From positions 15,419 to 79,418 of the forward strand of contig CAKQEW010000006.1 of assembly GCA_934230415.1 (NCBI GenBank): 64,000 bases of DNA, given 5' to 3'. The notes under the pieces were generated by a model. It was not told where the DNA came from, made no database searches, and saw only the letters and a list, made by a program, of their open reading frames with translations. Origin of the DNA: an uncultured Alphaproteobacteria bacterium (GTDB taxonomy: Bacteria > Pseudomonadota > Alphaproteobacteria > Rs-D84). This document shows, one piece after another, positions 1 to 8,912 of this stretch (positions within the stretch are counted from its first letter, which is position 1; every line of letters starts with the position of its first letter). The translations under genes were made by a program, and so were the position numbers.

Positions 1-228
1 ACAGCCAGGGCAGAAAATAACGGTCAAGCCAATCCTGCTGATGGCAAAATGGTTGGTTCCAAGACGGTGAACGAATGGAACTATAAAGAAGTGGTTACAT
101 CAACGTTTGATTGGAATACCTTGAATTGTCACAGATGTGTTCGCAAGCAATATTGTGGCACACCGCGACATAAGTGGTGCAAGAAATGGAACGAGGCAAC
201 AGAGGATTGCACTGATGTCCAATTTTAA
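1..228 (+). CDS. C-terminal end of a secreted Cys-rich protein (partial)
   Basis: The reading frame is open from base 1 and stops at TAA 226-228, so only the last 75 residues are in the window. They contain the C-terminal module of the downstream protein: an aromatic stretch ending in FDWNTL, then CHRC, further Cys pairs and the end CTDVQF. The 235-3237 protein ends the same way (FDWDTL, CHKC, CTDYQF), so the two genes are tandem paralogues. The next start codon lies 6 bases after this stop, which suggests co-transcription. Function is unknown; an exported, disulfide-bonded protein is inferred from the complete paralogue. Confidence 0.75.
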   Translation, partial: TARAENNGQANPADGKMVGSKTVNEWNYKEVVTSTFDWNTLNCHRCVRKQYCGTPRHKWCKKWNEATEDCTDVQF

Positions 229-234
229 CATGTT

Positions 235-3200
235 ATGAATAAAATTGCGCGTATTATAGTTAGTGTATTATTGTGTTGCGTGCTGACAACAAATCTGGCG
301 TTGGCGCGCAGCGCGGTCAATGCGCGCAGTGCCAGCAAGCCTGTATCCGCCACCGTGTCATCATCGGGCGTGGCGACACGCGGGGCGGGGCGCACGACGG
401 TCTCACGTGGAACAAATTCTGGGACAACCGGTCAAACGGTCACGGCACGTGCGGCCAGCACGCAAAAGGTTATTAATTCCAGTACCAAGGTTACATCGGC
501 CACCAAGAACGTCATTGTCAGCGAGGCATGCCGGCAAAAATACGACGGATGTATGGATTCATTCTGTATGATTGACAATGACAACGGCGGACGGTGCGCG
601 TGCAGCGACGATAAAGAAAAACTGGATTCAGAACTGAACAAAATTGAATCAGAAAATCAAAAGTCATATGAAATTGCCACCCTGGGTGTTGAGGCCATAG
701 AAAACGGTATCAGTGCCAGTACGCTGGTAAAGGGCGATACTGTTAAGAGTAGAGTAAATTTATCACAGTGGAATGTTACAGATGTGTTTGATGATGACGG
801 CGAATATAACGATTCAACGGACATTGTCAGCCAGGTTAAAAATGCGCGTGGTAAAAAGTTGCATCGTCTTGCCCAGGACTATTGCACGGCCCAGATACCA
901 GAATGTGCGAATGAACTGTCCATGTTGCAACTGATGTATTCGCAGCAGATAAAGTCAGACTGTACAGCGTACGAGAACAGCCTGAAACAGCAAAAGAATG
1001 CCAGTGCGAACAAACTGGCGTCGGCGCAACAGGCAATGCGCCAGGCGGCCCTGGAACAATACCGCAACGCAAACAAGTATGATTTGGGTCAGTGCACAAC
1101 AGAATTTAAGAAGTGCATGATCAGCACGGGTGGCTGTGGTGACGATTTTTCTAAATGTGCCAGTGTTGCCGCGTTTGATAACACAAACGCAAACAAGACC
1201 CGCCGTGGAAATGCATCAACATACACGATACAGGGTGCAACCACGACGATAGAAATATCGTCATCTACGTATGATACGTTGTATGCCAAGAAACCGCTGT
1301 GTGAAAACGTAACGAAACAATGCATGTCTGTTGCAGACCAGGTATGGGATACGTTTCTGCGCGAGGTTGCACCCCAGGTAAAGAGTGCGGAACTGATAGC
1401 GGAAAACGAAACGCGCCAAAATTGCATTGGCACAATATCAAACTGTTTCCAAAAGGCATGTAAAGATACAATAGATCCAAATAACCCAGATGGGTCATAT
1501 GACATGTGCCTGTCGCGTCCCGAAACGATGTTGAACGTGTGCAAGGTTCCATTGAATGCATGTGGGATAGATGCAACATCAGCGCCCCAGGCGGCGAAGT
1601 CAGAGATATGGAACTTTGTACTTGCGCGATTGTCGTCAATGCGTGCGGATGCATGTACGAGTGAGGTCAAAGAATGCCTGCAGTCGTCAGACCGTTGTGG
1701 CAAAGATTATTCACAGTGTGTTGGTTTGGATACAGACACCATCGTCCGTATGTGCCCATATGATAAATTGACAGGTTGCCAATTGGTTTATGGCTCAGAC
1801 GATATTCGTGGTGATGTCGTGTATGACGAACTGGCAAATATGGTGCGTGGTATAATGTTGGGCATTGATAACGAGTTATATAATCAATGTCAAAATGCTG
1901 TAAATGCAGCCATGGTGCGTGTGTGTGGGAATACCGATGATTGCAACAATCTGATTATGGATAAATATATGGGAACGCAATCATTGGAATACAAGTTGTG
2001 CGAATATTCTTATGATGAAAATGCTGGTTTGATTATTGATTACACCAAATGCCGTTCTGATGTGTCCCAGATTACAGATGAAGAACTGGGGCGTGTCAAG
2101 GGTGCGACAAGTGGCGAACTGGGGCCGGTGAAACCGTTTGCAGGTGTCGTTGATGGTACGATATTTTGGGAACAGATAGATTATGACGAAAATGGAACAT
2201 TGACAGGATTGGACGGATACCTGGCGGATGCGAATAAAATGGGCTCGTCACAGGCGGCATTACAACGTTCGCGTGCCCAGTTGGAACAGATACAGAATAA
2301 TATTAACAGAATTGTTGCCGCCATAGAATCTGACCAGACGGTTCAGTATTGTATGACTGGGCGGAATGTTCAGGGTATAAATTCGGACAGCACAAAGCAG
2401 GTGCGTGCCAGAAATACCCCCGCGGCCCGTTTCCCAAATTTAACCCGGCAATTGCGTATGAAAATTGCGGAACGTGCATTGTCGGTTGCGCGCGAGCAAT
2501 ATTGGGCAAAATATGATGCACTGCAAAATCAAATGCTGTCGGATTATGTAACATTGGCCGGGCGAGTAGCGGATATTCGTGGTGAAAATTCCAAGGATGC
2601 ACGCCGCGAGGCGGCGCGTACGTCGTGTGTGTCTATGGCCGATATGGCGTCTTTACCAAAATCAGCGCCCCCACCACGTGGTATTGGTGGTGTGATTGTT
2701 TTGGGTGTGGTTGTTGCAACAGCGGTGGTTGTAACATGTGTGTTCACGTTTGGTGCTGGTGCAATTGCTGTTGGCGCTGGGGCGGCGGCCGCCGCCAGTG
2801 CGGCCAGTTCGGCATTTACAGCGGCGACAGTGGCAGGTGCCGGGTTGACCGGCGCCATCGGCGCAGCGACGGTGGCCAGTGGTGCGGCAGGTGCGGCGGC
2901 GGTGTCTGCGTCGTTGGCATCCAGTGCGGCAATTGCAACTGTCGCGGGCACGGTTGGTACGGCGGCCGCAATTGGAACCGCGGTTGAAGCGGCAACATTA
3001 CGCAGTGACCCAGATGGTTCTGTTGATATTACCGAACGGCAAATGAGTGGGCGCAGCGAAATAGCACAATGGAATTATCGCGAAACAGTTACGACTGATT
3101 TTGACTGGGATACCTTGGTATGTCATAAATGTGTTTCGGCATCAGAATGTTCAGATGCACGCAATCCATTATTTGGTAAAAAGTGGTGTAAAGCATGGAA

Positions 3201-3237
3201 GGCAAGTGTTGAAACATGTACGGATTACCAGTTCTGA
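235..3237 (+). CDS. Secreted Cys-rich protein with N-terminal CMD motif and Gly/Ala-rich hydrophobic tract
   Basis: Function unknown. This 1000-residue protein starts with a Sec-type signal peptide (hydrophobic core VSVLLCCVLTT, cut near ALA-RS), followed by a Ser/Thr/Ala/Arg-rich low-complexity stretch to about residue 95. Around residues 98-125 is the family signature C-x3-Y-x2-C-M-D-x-F-C followed by C-x-C-S. Many spaced Cys pairs follow to about residue 600. Residues 814-921 are an almost pure Gly/Ala/Val hydrophobic tract that could insert in or span a membrane. The C-terminus has the CHKC module seen in the upstream partial gene. The start sits 6 bases after the previous stop with no clear Shine-Dalgarno, so translation is probably coupled. 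Close relatives are at 32957-35125 and 35150-37702. Confidence 0.85.
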   Translation: MNKIARIIVSVLLCCVLTTNLALARSAVNARSASKPVSATVSSSGVATRGAGRTTVSRGTNSGTTGQTVTARAASTQKVINSSTKVTSATKNVIVSEACRQKYDGCMDSFCMIDNDNGGRCACSDDKEKLDSELNKIESENQKSYEIATLGVEAIENGISASTLVKGDTVKSRVNLSQWNVTDVFDDDGEYNDSTDIVSQVKNARGKKLHRLAQDYCTAQIPECANELSMLQLMYSQQIKSDCTAYENSLKQQKNASANKLASAQQAMRQAALEQYRNANKYDLGQCTTEFKKCMISTGGCGDDFSKCASVAAFDNTNANKTRRGNASTYTIQGATTTIEISSSTYDTLYAKKPLCENVTKQCMSVADQVWDTFLREVAPQVKSAELIAENETRQNCIGTISNCFQKACKDTIDPNNPDGSYDMCLSRPETMLNVCKVPLNACGIDATSAPQAAKSEIWNFVLARLSSMRADACTSEVKECLQSSDRCGKDYSQCVGLDTDTIVRMCPYDKLTGCQLVYGSDDIRGDVVYDELANMVRGIMLGIDNELYNQCQNAVNAAMVRVCGNTDDCNNLIMDKYMGTQSLEYKLCEYSYDENAGLIIDYTKCRSDVSQITDEELGRVKGATSGELGPVKPFAGVVDGTIFWEQIDYDENGTLTGLDGYLADANKMGSSQAALQRSRAQLEQIQNNINRIVAAIESDQTVQYCMTGRNVQGINSDSTKQVRARNTPAARFPNLTRQLRMKIAERALSVAREQYWAKYDALQNQMLSDYVTLAGRVADIRGENSKDARREAARTSCVSMADMASLPKSAPPPRGIGGVIVLGVVVATAVVVTCVFTFGAGAIAVGAGAAAAASAASSAFTAATVAGAGLTGAIGAATVASGAAGAAAVSASLASSAAIATVAGTVGTAAAIGTAVEAATLRSDPDGSVDITERQMSGRSEIAQWNYRETVTTDFDWDTLVCHKCVSASECSDARNPLFGKKWCKAWKASVETCTDYQF

Positions 3238-3242
3238 TACAG

Positions 3243-3271
3243 AAAAAAACGCCCGGGTGGGCGTTTTTATT
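3243..3271. terminator. Bidirectional intrinsic terminator
   Basis: A GC-rich stem (cgccc/gggcg) flanked by A- and T-runs lies between convergent genes ending at 3237 (+) and 3267 (-) and can serve both. Confidence 0.8.
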
Positions 3272-4265
3272 TTGGTAATTCGTTGGGCTGGGTGATAACG
3301 GTGATGCCATCGTGTTCCCATTCGGCGCGGTGCGCATCCAGGTCCATTATGTTTGTTGCCGCCAGATACAGCACGGGCGTAACATTATGCGCGTGTGCGA
3401 TGTTAACCAGTTCGGGGATTGGGGATGGTTTCTGGCGACCGGTTGCAAACCAGTTATCGTTTTCAGCAACCCAGAAATCAGGGTCGTCGTGAATCGCAAT
3501 GGCAAATTTATCTGTGATAATAATGTCATTTTCGGTTGCGTTAATGTGAATGTTGTTTGCGTTCAGGTATTCAGGCATAGAACCACCCTGTGGTACAGGC
3601 GCGGGTGCGGCGGGCGTGGTGTCGGGTTCATCAAAATTTATTTCTGTAAATACCGGCGCGGAAAATCCAGACATTTCAAAATTTCCATCGGGGCCCTCGT
3701 CCTGGGGGGTGGAAATGTCAAAGTCTGTTGGTAGTGGTAACCCAGTCACAGGTTCGGCGGACGCACCATCGTCTGGGGTTGGGGCGGATGTTTTTATTTC
3801 AGAATCAATTGTGCGCGTATCAACCATGGATATTTGTTCGCGGCCGGGATTTTCACGTGCGCGCATAAATGCATTGCGCAGTTCTAATGGAATATCTGGG
3901 GATAATGGGGCGGGTGCGGTGGATTGTGGTGCCGGGGCATCCGTGGCGGATGCGGGGGTGGCGGGCGCCTCAATTGGGGTTGCGCGCATGAATTCCGGAA
4001 TGGGAATTGTAAATAATGGCGCGCCGGTTCGGATAATAATTGCCATGGTTGCAACATACAATGGCAATGCGCATAACATCAGAACACCAAACACGAACCC
4101 CGGGAAACCAACCAGCTGGGCATGTGCCAGGCGTGACCAATTTGCATATGAAAATAAATTGAAATTGAACAGGCCGTGAAAAATCACCCATGCGCTCGCA
4201 ACATAGCATAATGTCCAGATTATGGCGTACTTGTATTTGGTCAGAAAATTTCGTATCCAGTTCAT
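3267..4265 (-). CDS. Two-TM membrane protein with Pro/Ala linker and unknown C-terminal domain
   Basis: Not recognised as a known family. The 332-residue protein has two N-terminal transmembrane helices (about residues 13-35 and 48-78), then an Ala/Pro-rich acidic linker (about 90-235) that is probably disordered. A compact C-terminal domain (about 245-332) contains a beta-rich pattern with IITDKFAIAIHDDPDFW and ends in a VTPVLYLAAT / GITVIT alternation reminiscent of a small alpha/beta fold; a nuclease-like fold was considered but no catalytic motif can be assigned. The start codon lies only about 3 bases after the predicted transcription start (promoter 4275-4302) and has no Shine-Dalgarno, so the mRNA may be almost leaderless. 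The C-terminal domain is predicted to face the cytoplasm if both helices cross. Confidence 0.75.
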   Translation of the reverse strand: MNWIRNFLTKYKYAIIWTLCYVASAWVIFHGLFNFNLFSYANWSRLAHAQLVGFPGFVFGVLMLCALPLYVATMAIIIRTGAPLFTIPIPEFMRATPIEAPATPASATDAPAPQSTAPAPLSPDIPLELRNAFMRARENPGREQISMVDTRTIDSEIKTSAPTPDDGASAEPVTGLPLPTDFDISTPQDEGPDGNFEMSGFSAPVFTEINFDEPDTTPAAPAPVPQGGSMPEYLNANNIHINATENDIIITDKFAIAIHDDPDFWVAENDNWFATGRQKPSPIPELVNIAHAHNVTPVLYLAATNIMDLDAHRAEWEHDGITVITQPNELPK

Positions 4266-4274
4266 GATGATAAA

Positions 4275-4302
4275 ATTATAGACAATAAATATATTTTGTC
4301 AA
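4275..4302 (-). promoter_or_regulatory. Sigma70-type promoter for the 3267-4265 gene
   Basis: On the minus strand TTGACA (4302-4297) and TATAAT (4280-4275) are separated by 16 bases. The predicted start of transcription, near 4268, almost touches the ATG at 4265. Confidence 0.75.
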
Positions 4303-4395
4303 GACATACAAGGTGTATAATTTTTTACCCAAGAAATGACTTTTTTTTATGTGTTTTTTATGGCATAATATCACAGATAGAAAGGGAGATTTTTT

Positions 4396-6525
4396 ATGCA
4401 ATTCTTTACGAAAATTTTCGGTTTGTCTGGCGCAGTATTCGGCCTGTTTGCAGTGGGGGCGTTTGATGCAAACGCGGCGTCCAGTGGACGCGCAGCGGCC
4501 CAGGTGACGTCTGTGGCGCGCCCGGCCAGTACGACAAATGTATCGCGTATGCCGACGATGCCGACATTGCCAATAAACACAGTTGGAAATTTGTCGCCTG
4601 AATTGCCGACAAATCCGACCCCAACACCAACGCCAACACCGACGCCGGATCCCGATCCGACCCCAGATCCCCAGCCGGAATGCCCGGATGGCGGGGTAAA
4701 GAATTCGGACTATACGGTTGATAATTGTATGAACGATGTGCTGATGTGTGTTAATCGTGGGGCATTGCCGGGCGGTCTGAACGATTTGTTTAACGAGGAT
4801 TTGCGTAACGCCATTGTTAACGGTATGAATCTGTGCGCGACCCAGGTTGAATACTGTATCAATAATGTGCGTAAAAATTGTGCCAATGTTTATCGCACGA
4901 CGGCGGATGTGTGGCTGGATTTCAATTCGCGCAAGGTTCAACCAGAATACTACAGCTTTGTCTTGCGTAAAACAGGATTGACACCGAACCAGGCGGAAAA
5001 TACATGCTTGCTGTTGGATAAAAATACATATGGTTCGTCATTTGCGGCGGTGGCCAATGATGGTATGGTTACCACAGAATATAATAACCGCGTTGGCGCA
5101 TACAATAGTCAACAGGGTAACGTTCTGGTTAAAACGAACCCCCAGGGGGTCAAGGTGAACGATGGCAACCCCGGCGTTGATGGCCAGCGTGGTCACTATG
5201 CCCGTTGGGATGCAACCACGGCGGAATGCCTGGTGCGTGTTGCGGCGTATAACAAGGATGAACAGATAAAGAACAGCTGGCTGTTTGGCGCGGCGGGTGA
5301 TGACAAATTGGCCGAGGTTTGGCGTGCCGCCGGCGACACATTTACGTGTAACAAGGACCTGTTCGGATTTTCATTGCTGAACCAGACCAGCACCGCGGCG
5401 GTTGTTGGCGTTGGTGGTGGAACACTGGTGGGTGCCGGTGTTGGTGCAATTGCCGGACATGGTGCACGCGAATTTGATTGCAGCAATAAAACCGCGCGTG
5501 ATACATTGGCCAGCCAATTAAAGGCCTCTGGCAAGGTATATACCCTGAATGAGTATCTGGATGTGGATAACCGTATTGATGCGAATTTCAGCACATTGAA
5601 TGTGAAACAGTGTGGCGAAATTGTGAACCTGTATGCGTTGTATAATCAGTTGAGCAGTGCGGTTGATAAATGTACCGGCTGGTCAGATTATACAGCGAAA
5701 AACACCCTGAAATTACAGATTACGTACAAAGCCACCCAGCAGCGTGCAAAAGATGTAGAGCAGAAACTGATAGATGAAATTCTCCCGGAATGCAAGGGAG
5801 AAAAACTGGACGCGTGTGCAACAATATTGGCGAATAAATGCCAGAATGCAGGGACGACGGATTGCCAGGGGTATTTGATGTCCAGTGGCGCTATCAAGGA
5901 AAATGGCACTTTTGGGGTTTCTGTGACGACGGCGCAGGATTTGGTTGGTAAATGCGCGTTCCGTCCAATCAATATTGCCAAGGAAAATGGTGAACTGATT
6001 TACTGTGATAATATTGAGGCAGGATGTAAAACCGCAACAGATATCAAGAGTGATGTTGACAGATTAGGCAGCGTGCTGCGTGGTCTGGCCGTGTTGGATG
6101 GCGAAGAATCCAATATGGGCAAGAGTGTCGGTATCGGCGCCGCGGTTGGCGCGGGTACGGGCGGCCTGGCCACGGCGATAACCGCGTTTGTTGAACGCAG
6201 CAATATCAGTTGCCGTGTTGGTGATGGTTTGGACCAGGTCAGCTTTGGCAAGGCGTACCAGATTGGAACATTAAAAGATTTCTATGTGAAATGGAATCTG
6301 CATCTGCCGGATACGATTGCGCCGACGGCACGTGTAACCGATTGCGACACGTGGAAACAGGCATGTGCGACATTGACTGATTTGAACCAGTGTGCTGCCG
6401 CCCAGGTGAATTATAAACCAGTGGATGCGAATTCAATCACGTTGGTTAATTCTGCATGTACCCCATCGGGCAGCGTGTGCATTGAAAATCACGCGGTTGC
6501 GGTGTCCCAGGGCGCGTGTAAATAA
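4396..6525 (+). CDS. Secreted Cys-rich protein with Pro/Thr repeat linker and Gly zippers
   Basis: Function unknown. The 709-residue protein has a signal peptide (cut near ANA-AS, about residue 28), a low-complexity region, and a strict Thr-Pro/Asp-Pro repeat linker at about residues 74-94. A Cys-rich body follows, with CMNDVLMCVN near residue 113 as a loose match to the family signature. Two Gly-zipper hydrophobic segments (about residues 335-355 and 575-597; GGTLVGAGVGAIAG in the first) recur in similar sequence in the 8912-10396 protein, supporting relationship. A good ribosome site (AAAGGGAG) precedes the ATG by 8 bases. It has its own terminator, so it is probably monocistronic. Confidence 0.85.
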   Translation: MQFFTKIFGLSGAVFGLFAVGAFDANAASSGRAAAQVTSVARPASTTNVSRMPTMPTLPINTVGNLSPELPTNPTPTPTPTPTPDPDPTPDPQPECPDGGVKNSDYTVDNCMNDVLMCVNRGALPGGLNDLFNEDLRNAIVNGMNLCATQVEYCINNVRKNCANVYRTTADVWLDFNSRKVQPEYYSFVLRKTGLTPNQAENTCLLLDKNTYGSSFAAVANDGMVTTEYNNRVGAYNSQQGNVLVKTNPQGVKVNDGNPGVDGQRGHYARWDATTAECLVRVAAYNKDEQIKNSWLFGAAGDDKLAEVWRAAGDTFTCNKDLFGFSLLNQTSTAAVVGVGGGTLVGAGVGAIAGHGAREFDCSNKTARDTLASQLKASGKVYTLNEYLDVDNRIDANFSTLNVKQCGEIVNLYALYNQLSSAVDKCTGWSDYTAKNTLKLQITYKATQQRAKDVEQKLIDEILPECKGEKLDACATILANKCQNAGTTDCQGYLMSSGAIKENGTFGVSVTTAQDLVGKCAFRPINIAKENGELIYCDNIEAGCKTATDIKSDVDRLGSVLRGLAVLDGEESNMGKSVGIGAAVGAGTGGLATAITAFVERSNISCRVGDGLDQVSFGKAYQIGTLKDFYVKWNLHLPDTIAPTARVTDCDTWKQACATLTDLNQCAAAQVNYKPVDANSITLVNSACTPSGSVCIENHAVAVSQGACK

Positions 6526-6546
6526 AACGCAATTTGTGGTGTCCAT

Positions 6547-6575
6547 AAACCGCCCCCTCATGGGCGGTTTTTTGT
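6547..6575 (+). terminator. Intrinsic terminator of the 4396-6525 gene
   Basis: The stem aaaccgccc / gggcggttt is followed by a T-run 20 bases after the stop codon. Confidence 0.8.
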
Positions 6576-6626
6576 TAGGGGGCAAAGAGCATCCGTCGCC
6601 ACATGGCGCCCCGCCGCGATAAAAAG

Positions 6627-6823
6627 AGAGCAAAGCGCAGAGAGCAATGAAGTGCGCCATCGGCGCACTTGTTTTTAGTCCCCCTCTGTTGGTCTCCCAC
6701 GAAATTTGCCAATTTCGCGGGGCCGGGTCGGGGTGGTCAATGGCCGGGGTGGGCTTGAGGGCCCGCAACGTGTTGTGTTGCGAGCGAATGCGAACACAAA
6801 CATTGCTCTCTGCGCTTTGCTCT
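6627..6823. repeat. Element bounded by a perfect 23-bp inverted repeat
   Basis: Bases 6627-6649 are the exact reverse complement of 6801-6823 (arm ending gcagagagcaatg). The 151-base interior holds further hairpins: one at 6650-6670 (aagtgcgcc / ggcgcactt, followed by a T-run) and one around 6698-6720 (cgaaatt / aatttcg). T-rich tracts follow the repeat on both strands. There is no recognisable gene in 6526-6911. It may be a structured RNA, a double terminator or a miniature inverted-repeat element; nothing in it matches a known RNA class by eye. Confidence 0.55.
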
Positions 6824-6860
6824 TTTTCTTGCAGGCTCTCTTTATTGCACGGGACAAATA

Positions 6861-6895
6861 AAACGCCCCCGTGCGAAAAACAGGGGGCGTTTATT
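6861..6895 (-). terminator. Intrinsic terminator of the 11273-6912 operon
   Basis: On the minus strand a nine-pair stem (acgcccc / ggggcgt) ends in TTTTATTT, 16 bases after the stop of the OmpA-domain gene. Confidence 0.8.
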
Positions 6896-6911
6896 AATTG
6901 TTATTTTATGT

Positions 6912-8912
6912 TCAGCATTCTGAATCAGACATGGATATCTCAACCTTGCGGCATGATTCCTGGGGACCGTCCTGGGTGCATTCAGACTGGCCGCGTCCAA
7001 CGGTACGAATACGACCCGATGCCAGGCCAGACGATATCAACGCCTGTTTTACCGCGTCGGCACGGTTCTGGGACAGTGTATTGTTTGATTGCGCATTGCC
7101 GGTTTTGTCGGTATGGCCGGTAACTGTTATGCAATATTTGCTGTCACCATCGGTGGCGTTTTTAACATTTGCGACAAATGTTTTGATTTCCTGTTGGGCG
7201 GCGCTGGTCAATGTGGATTTGCCTGTCGCGAACAGATTTTTTGCCGGCAACACCGCGCGTGGCGCCAGGGCATTCTGAGTCGTTATTTGGGCCAGACCGC
7301 CTGTAATCCCTGTTGTTGCCGTGGATGTGATATCTGGCAATTTTTCCAGTGATGGTGCGTCACATGTATTTGTGTTTGCGTTATATTCGCGTCCCGATGT
7401 GCCACATACGCATTCTGGCACGGTACCGGTTGCCCCATCAGGGCATTTTACCCCAGATTCATTATCAGACAGTTTTGTGACACTGTCCTGTAATTTATAC
7501 AGTGGGGCGTATTTCGCGATGATATTACCGGCCTGGTTTTGTTTTGATGCCCCGGAATTGACCGCCAGGTTTGCAACCAGGCTGGCCCCGGCGCCGACCC
7601 CGGCAACAGTTGCACCGGTCTTTAATGACTGGGCGGCTTCATCCTTTTGTGCCTGCCAATTTTGGGCATCGGTTCCGGTTGTATTTGTTAATGCACGCGC
7701 CAGGCTGGTGTACGTACCACTGGTGATTCCGGTTGCCGCATTATCATACAGACCGGTTTCCGCGGCGTCAAAAATAACCTCTGATTCAATGCCGGGTTTC
7801 AGCCCCAGTGCATCCTTGCGGATTTTTAAATCATTTGCCAATTGGCGGTATTCCGTGTACAGGGGCAACAGGTCATTTCCGCCCGGCAATTCAATTTCTG
7901 TTTCGCCACCGTTGATATTGCGACCCGCGCCATAATCGCATTTAAATGTTGCCAGGTATGCCCGCATATCGCGTTCGGCGTCTGCGTCGGCACGTTGTTC
8001 GGCCAGTGCCGATGCCGCCATCTGGGTGCCAATCCCGGTTGCACCAATTCCCGCCGCGCCAATTAATTTGTTTGTGGTGGATTGTTCTTTGGCACGTTGG
8101 GTGTTATAGTTTTCGCGCAGTTCTTGGACCTTGGCCTGGGACTGTTCGGCGTTCAGTGTTGCCTGGGGTTTGGGTGTGCATGATAATTTGTCATCACTGA
8201 TGTTGTGTTCATTGTCGCATTCATCAATCACACACTGTTCAGATTTTGTTTCAGAATTCCATACGCGATGACCAGATTTTGCCCCCGTTGGCATTGGCTG
8301 GCAATTACCACCGATTGCAACGCATTTGCCATCAGATACTTCATACCCGCTGTCACATTTTGTGGCGTGGCATACACCGTCCTTGGATTCGCCGGCTGTT
8401 GCGTGTGAAACACCCGATAATTGGGTCGCATTGCACGCGCCATCGCTGGGGATGCATTTGCCGCCTTTTGGCACATATGCAGAATTGCACGTCTGGGTAA
8501 CGCATTCCAGCGCACCGCCATTCATCTTGTATTTCGCGGATGCCGCATTTGTGTCACTGGATTTGCATGCGCGACCAACCATATCGTCACAGCCATCGCC
8601 ATTCGCATTCATGACATATCGTGGCCCATCGCAAGTAAATTTTTCGCATGTGCCATTGGTCAATTTATATTCTGGGATACATGCAGTTGGAACACAGTCA
8701 AGACCCGATGTACCATCGCTCTTTATTTTTGTGTAACCACTGCGCGCATTAACCTGGGCCAGTTCGCCCACATTGCATTCGCGCGATTTGTGTTCATCAA
8801 TAACGATGGCTGCCTCCATATCACCAAGATCCTGGGACGCTTCAGAATTTTCCGTGGCAAACGCCGGTACAGAAAACAAAACAACAAAGATTCCAGTTAA
8901 AAATTTTTTCAT
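6912..8912 (-). CDS. Secreted Cys-rich protein with C-terminal OmpA peptidoglycan-binding domain
   Basis: The 666-residue protein has a signal peptide (cut near AFA-TE). Residues 40-250 carry about six repeats of a small module with C-x(3-5)-G-Y and K/GC, like the EGF/Cys-rich repeats seen elsewhere in the window. A hydrophobic Gly-rich segment lies near 283-303 and another near 440-460. The last 110 residues are an OmpA-like domain: TGHTDKTGNA followed by an LSQNRADAV stretch match the family's peptidoglycan-contact residues. The domain suggests the protein is tethered to the cell wall in the periplasm or outer membrane. Its ATG overlaps the stop of the upstream gene (TAATG), so translation is coupled; it is the last gene of a three-gene operon. 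The ligand of the Cys-rich part is unknown. Confidence 0.85.
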   Translation of the reverse strand: MKKFLTGIFVVLFSVPAFATENSEASQDLGDMEAAIVIDEHKSRECNVGELAQVNARSGYTKIKSDGTSGLDCVPTACIPEYKLTNGTCEKFTCDGPRYVMNANGDGCDDMVGRACKSSDTNAASAKYKMNGGALECVTQTCNSAYVPKGGKCIPSDGACNATQLSGVSHATAGESKDGVCHATKCDSGYEVSDGKCVAIGGNCQPMPTGAKSGHRVWNSETKSEQCVIDECDNEHNISDDKLSCTPKPQATLNAEQSQAKVQELRENYNTQRAKEQSTTNKLIGAAGIGATGIGTQMAASALAEQRADADAERDMRAYLATFKCDYGAGRNINGGETEIELPGGNDLLPLYTEYRQLANDLKIRKDALGLKPGIESEVIFDAAETGLYDNAATGITSGTYTSLARALTNTTGTDAQNWQAQKDEAAQSLKTGATVAGVGAGASLVANLAVNSGASKQNQAGNIIAKYAPLYKLQDSVTKLSDNESGVKCPDGATGTVPECVCGTSGREYNANTNTCDAPSLEKLPDITSTATTGITGGLAQITTQNALAPRAVLPAKNLFATGKSTLTSAAQQEIKTFVANVKNATDGDSKYCITVTGHTDKTGNAQSNNTLSQNRADAVKQALISSGLASGRIRTVGRGQSECTQDGPQESCRKVEISMSDSEC

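Noticed and set aside
1089..1703. 204-codon antisense frame inside the 235-3237 gene, and similar shadows at 35425-36357
   Set aside because: Composition mirrors the Cys/Thr codon pattern of the sense gene; no start signals or domain pattern.
3550..4179. 209-codon plus-strand frame antisense to the two-TM protein
   Set aside because: It covers the Ala/Pro-rich linker of the minus-strand gene, which has a near-consensus promoter and clear membrane helices.
6526..6911. tmRNA, SRP RNA, RNase P RNA or 6S RNA in the larger intergenic stretches
   Set aside because: None of the conserved cores I know (tag-encoding frame ending in Ala-Ala stop, the SRP GGAAG tetraloop region, the RNase P GAAAGTCC core) was seen in any gap of this window.
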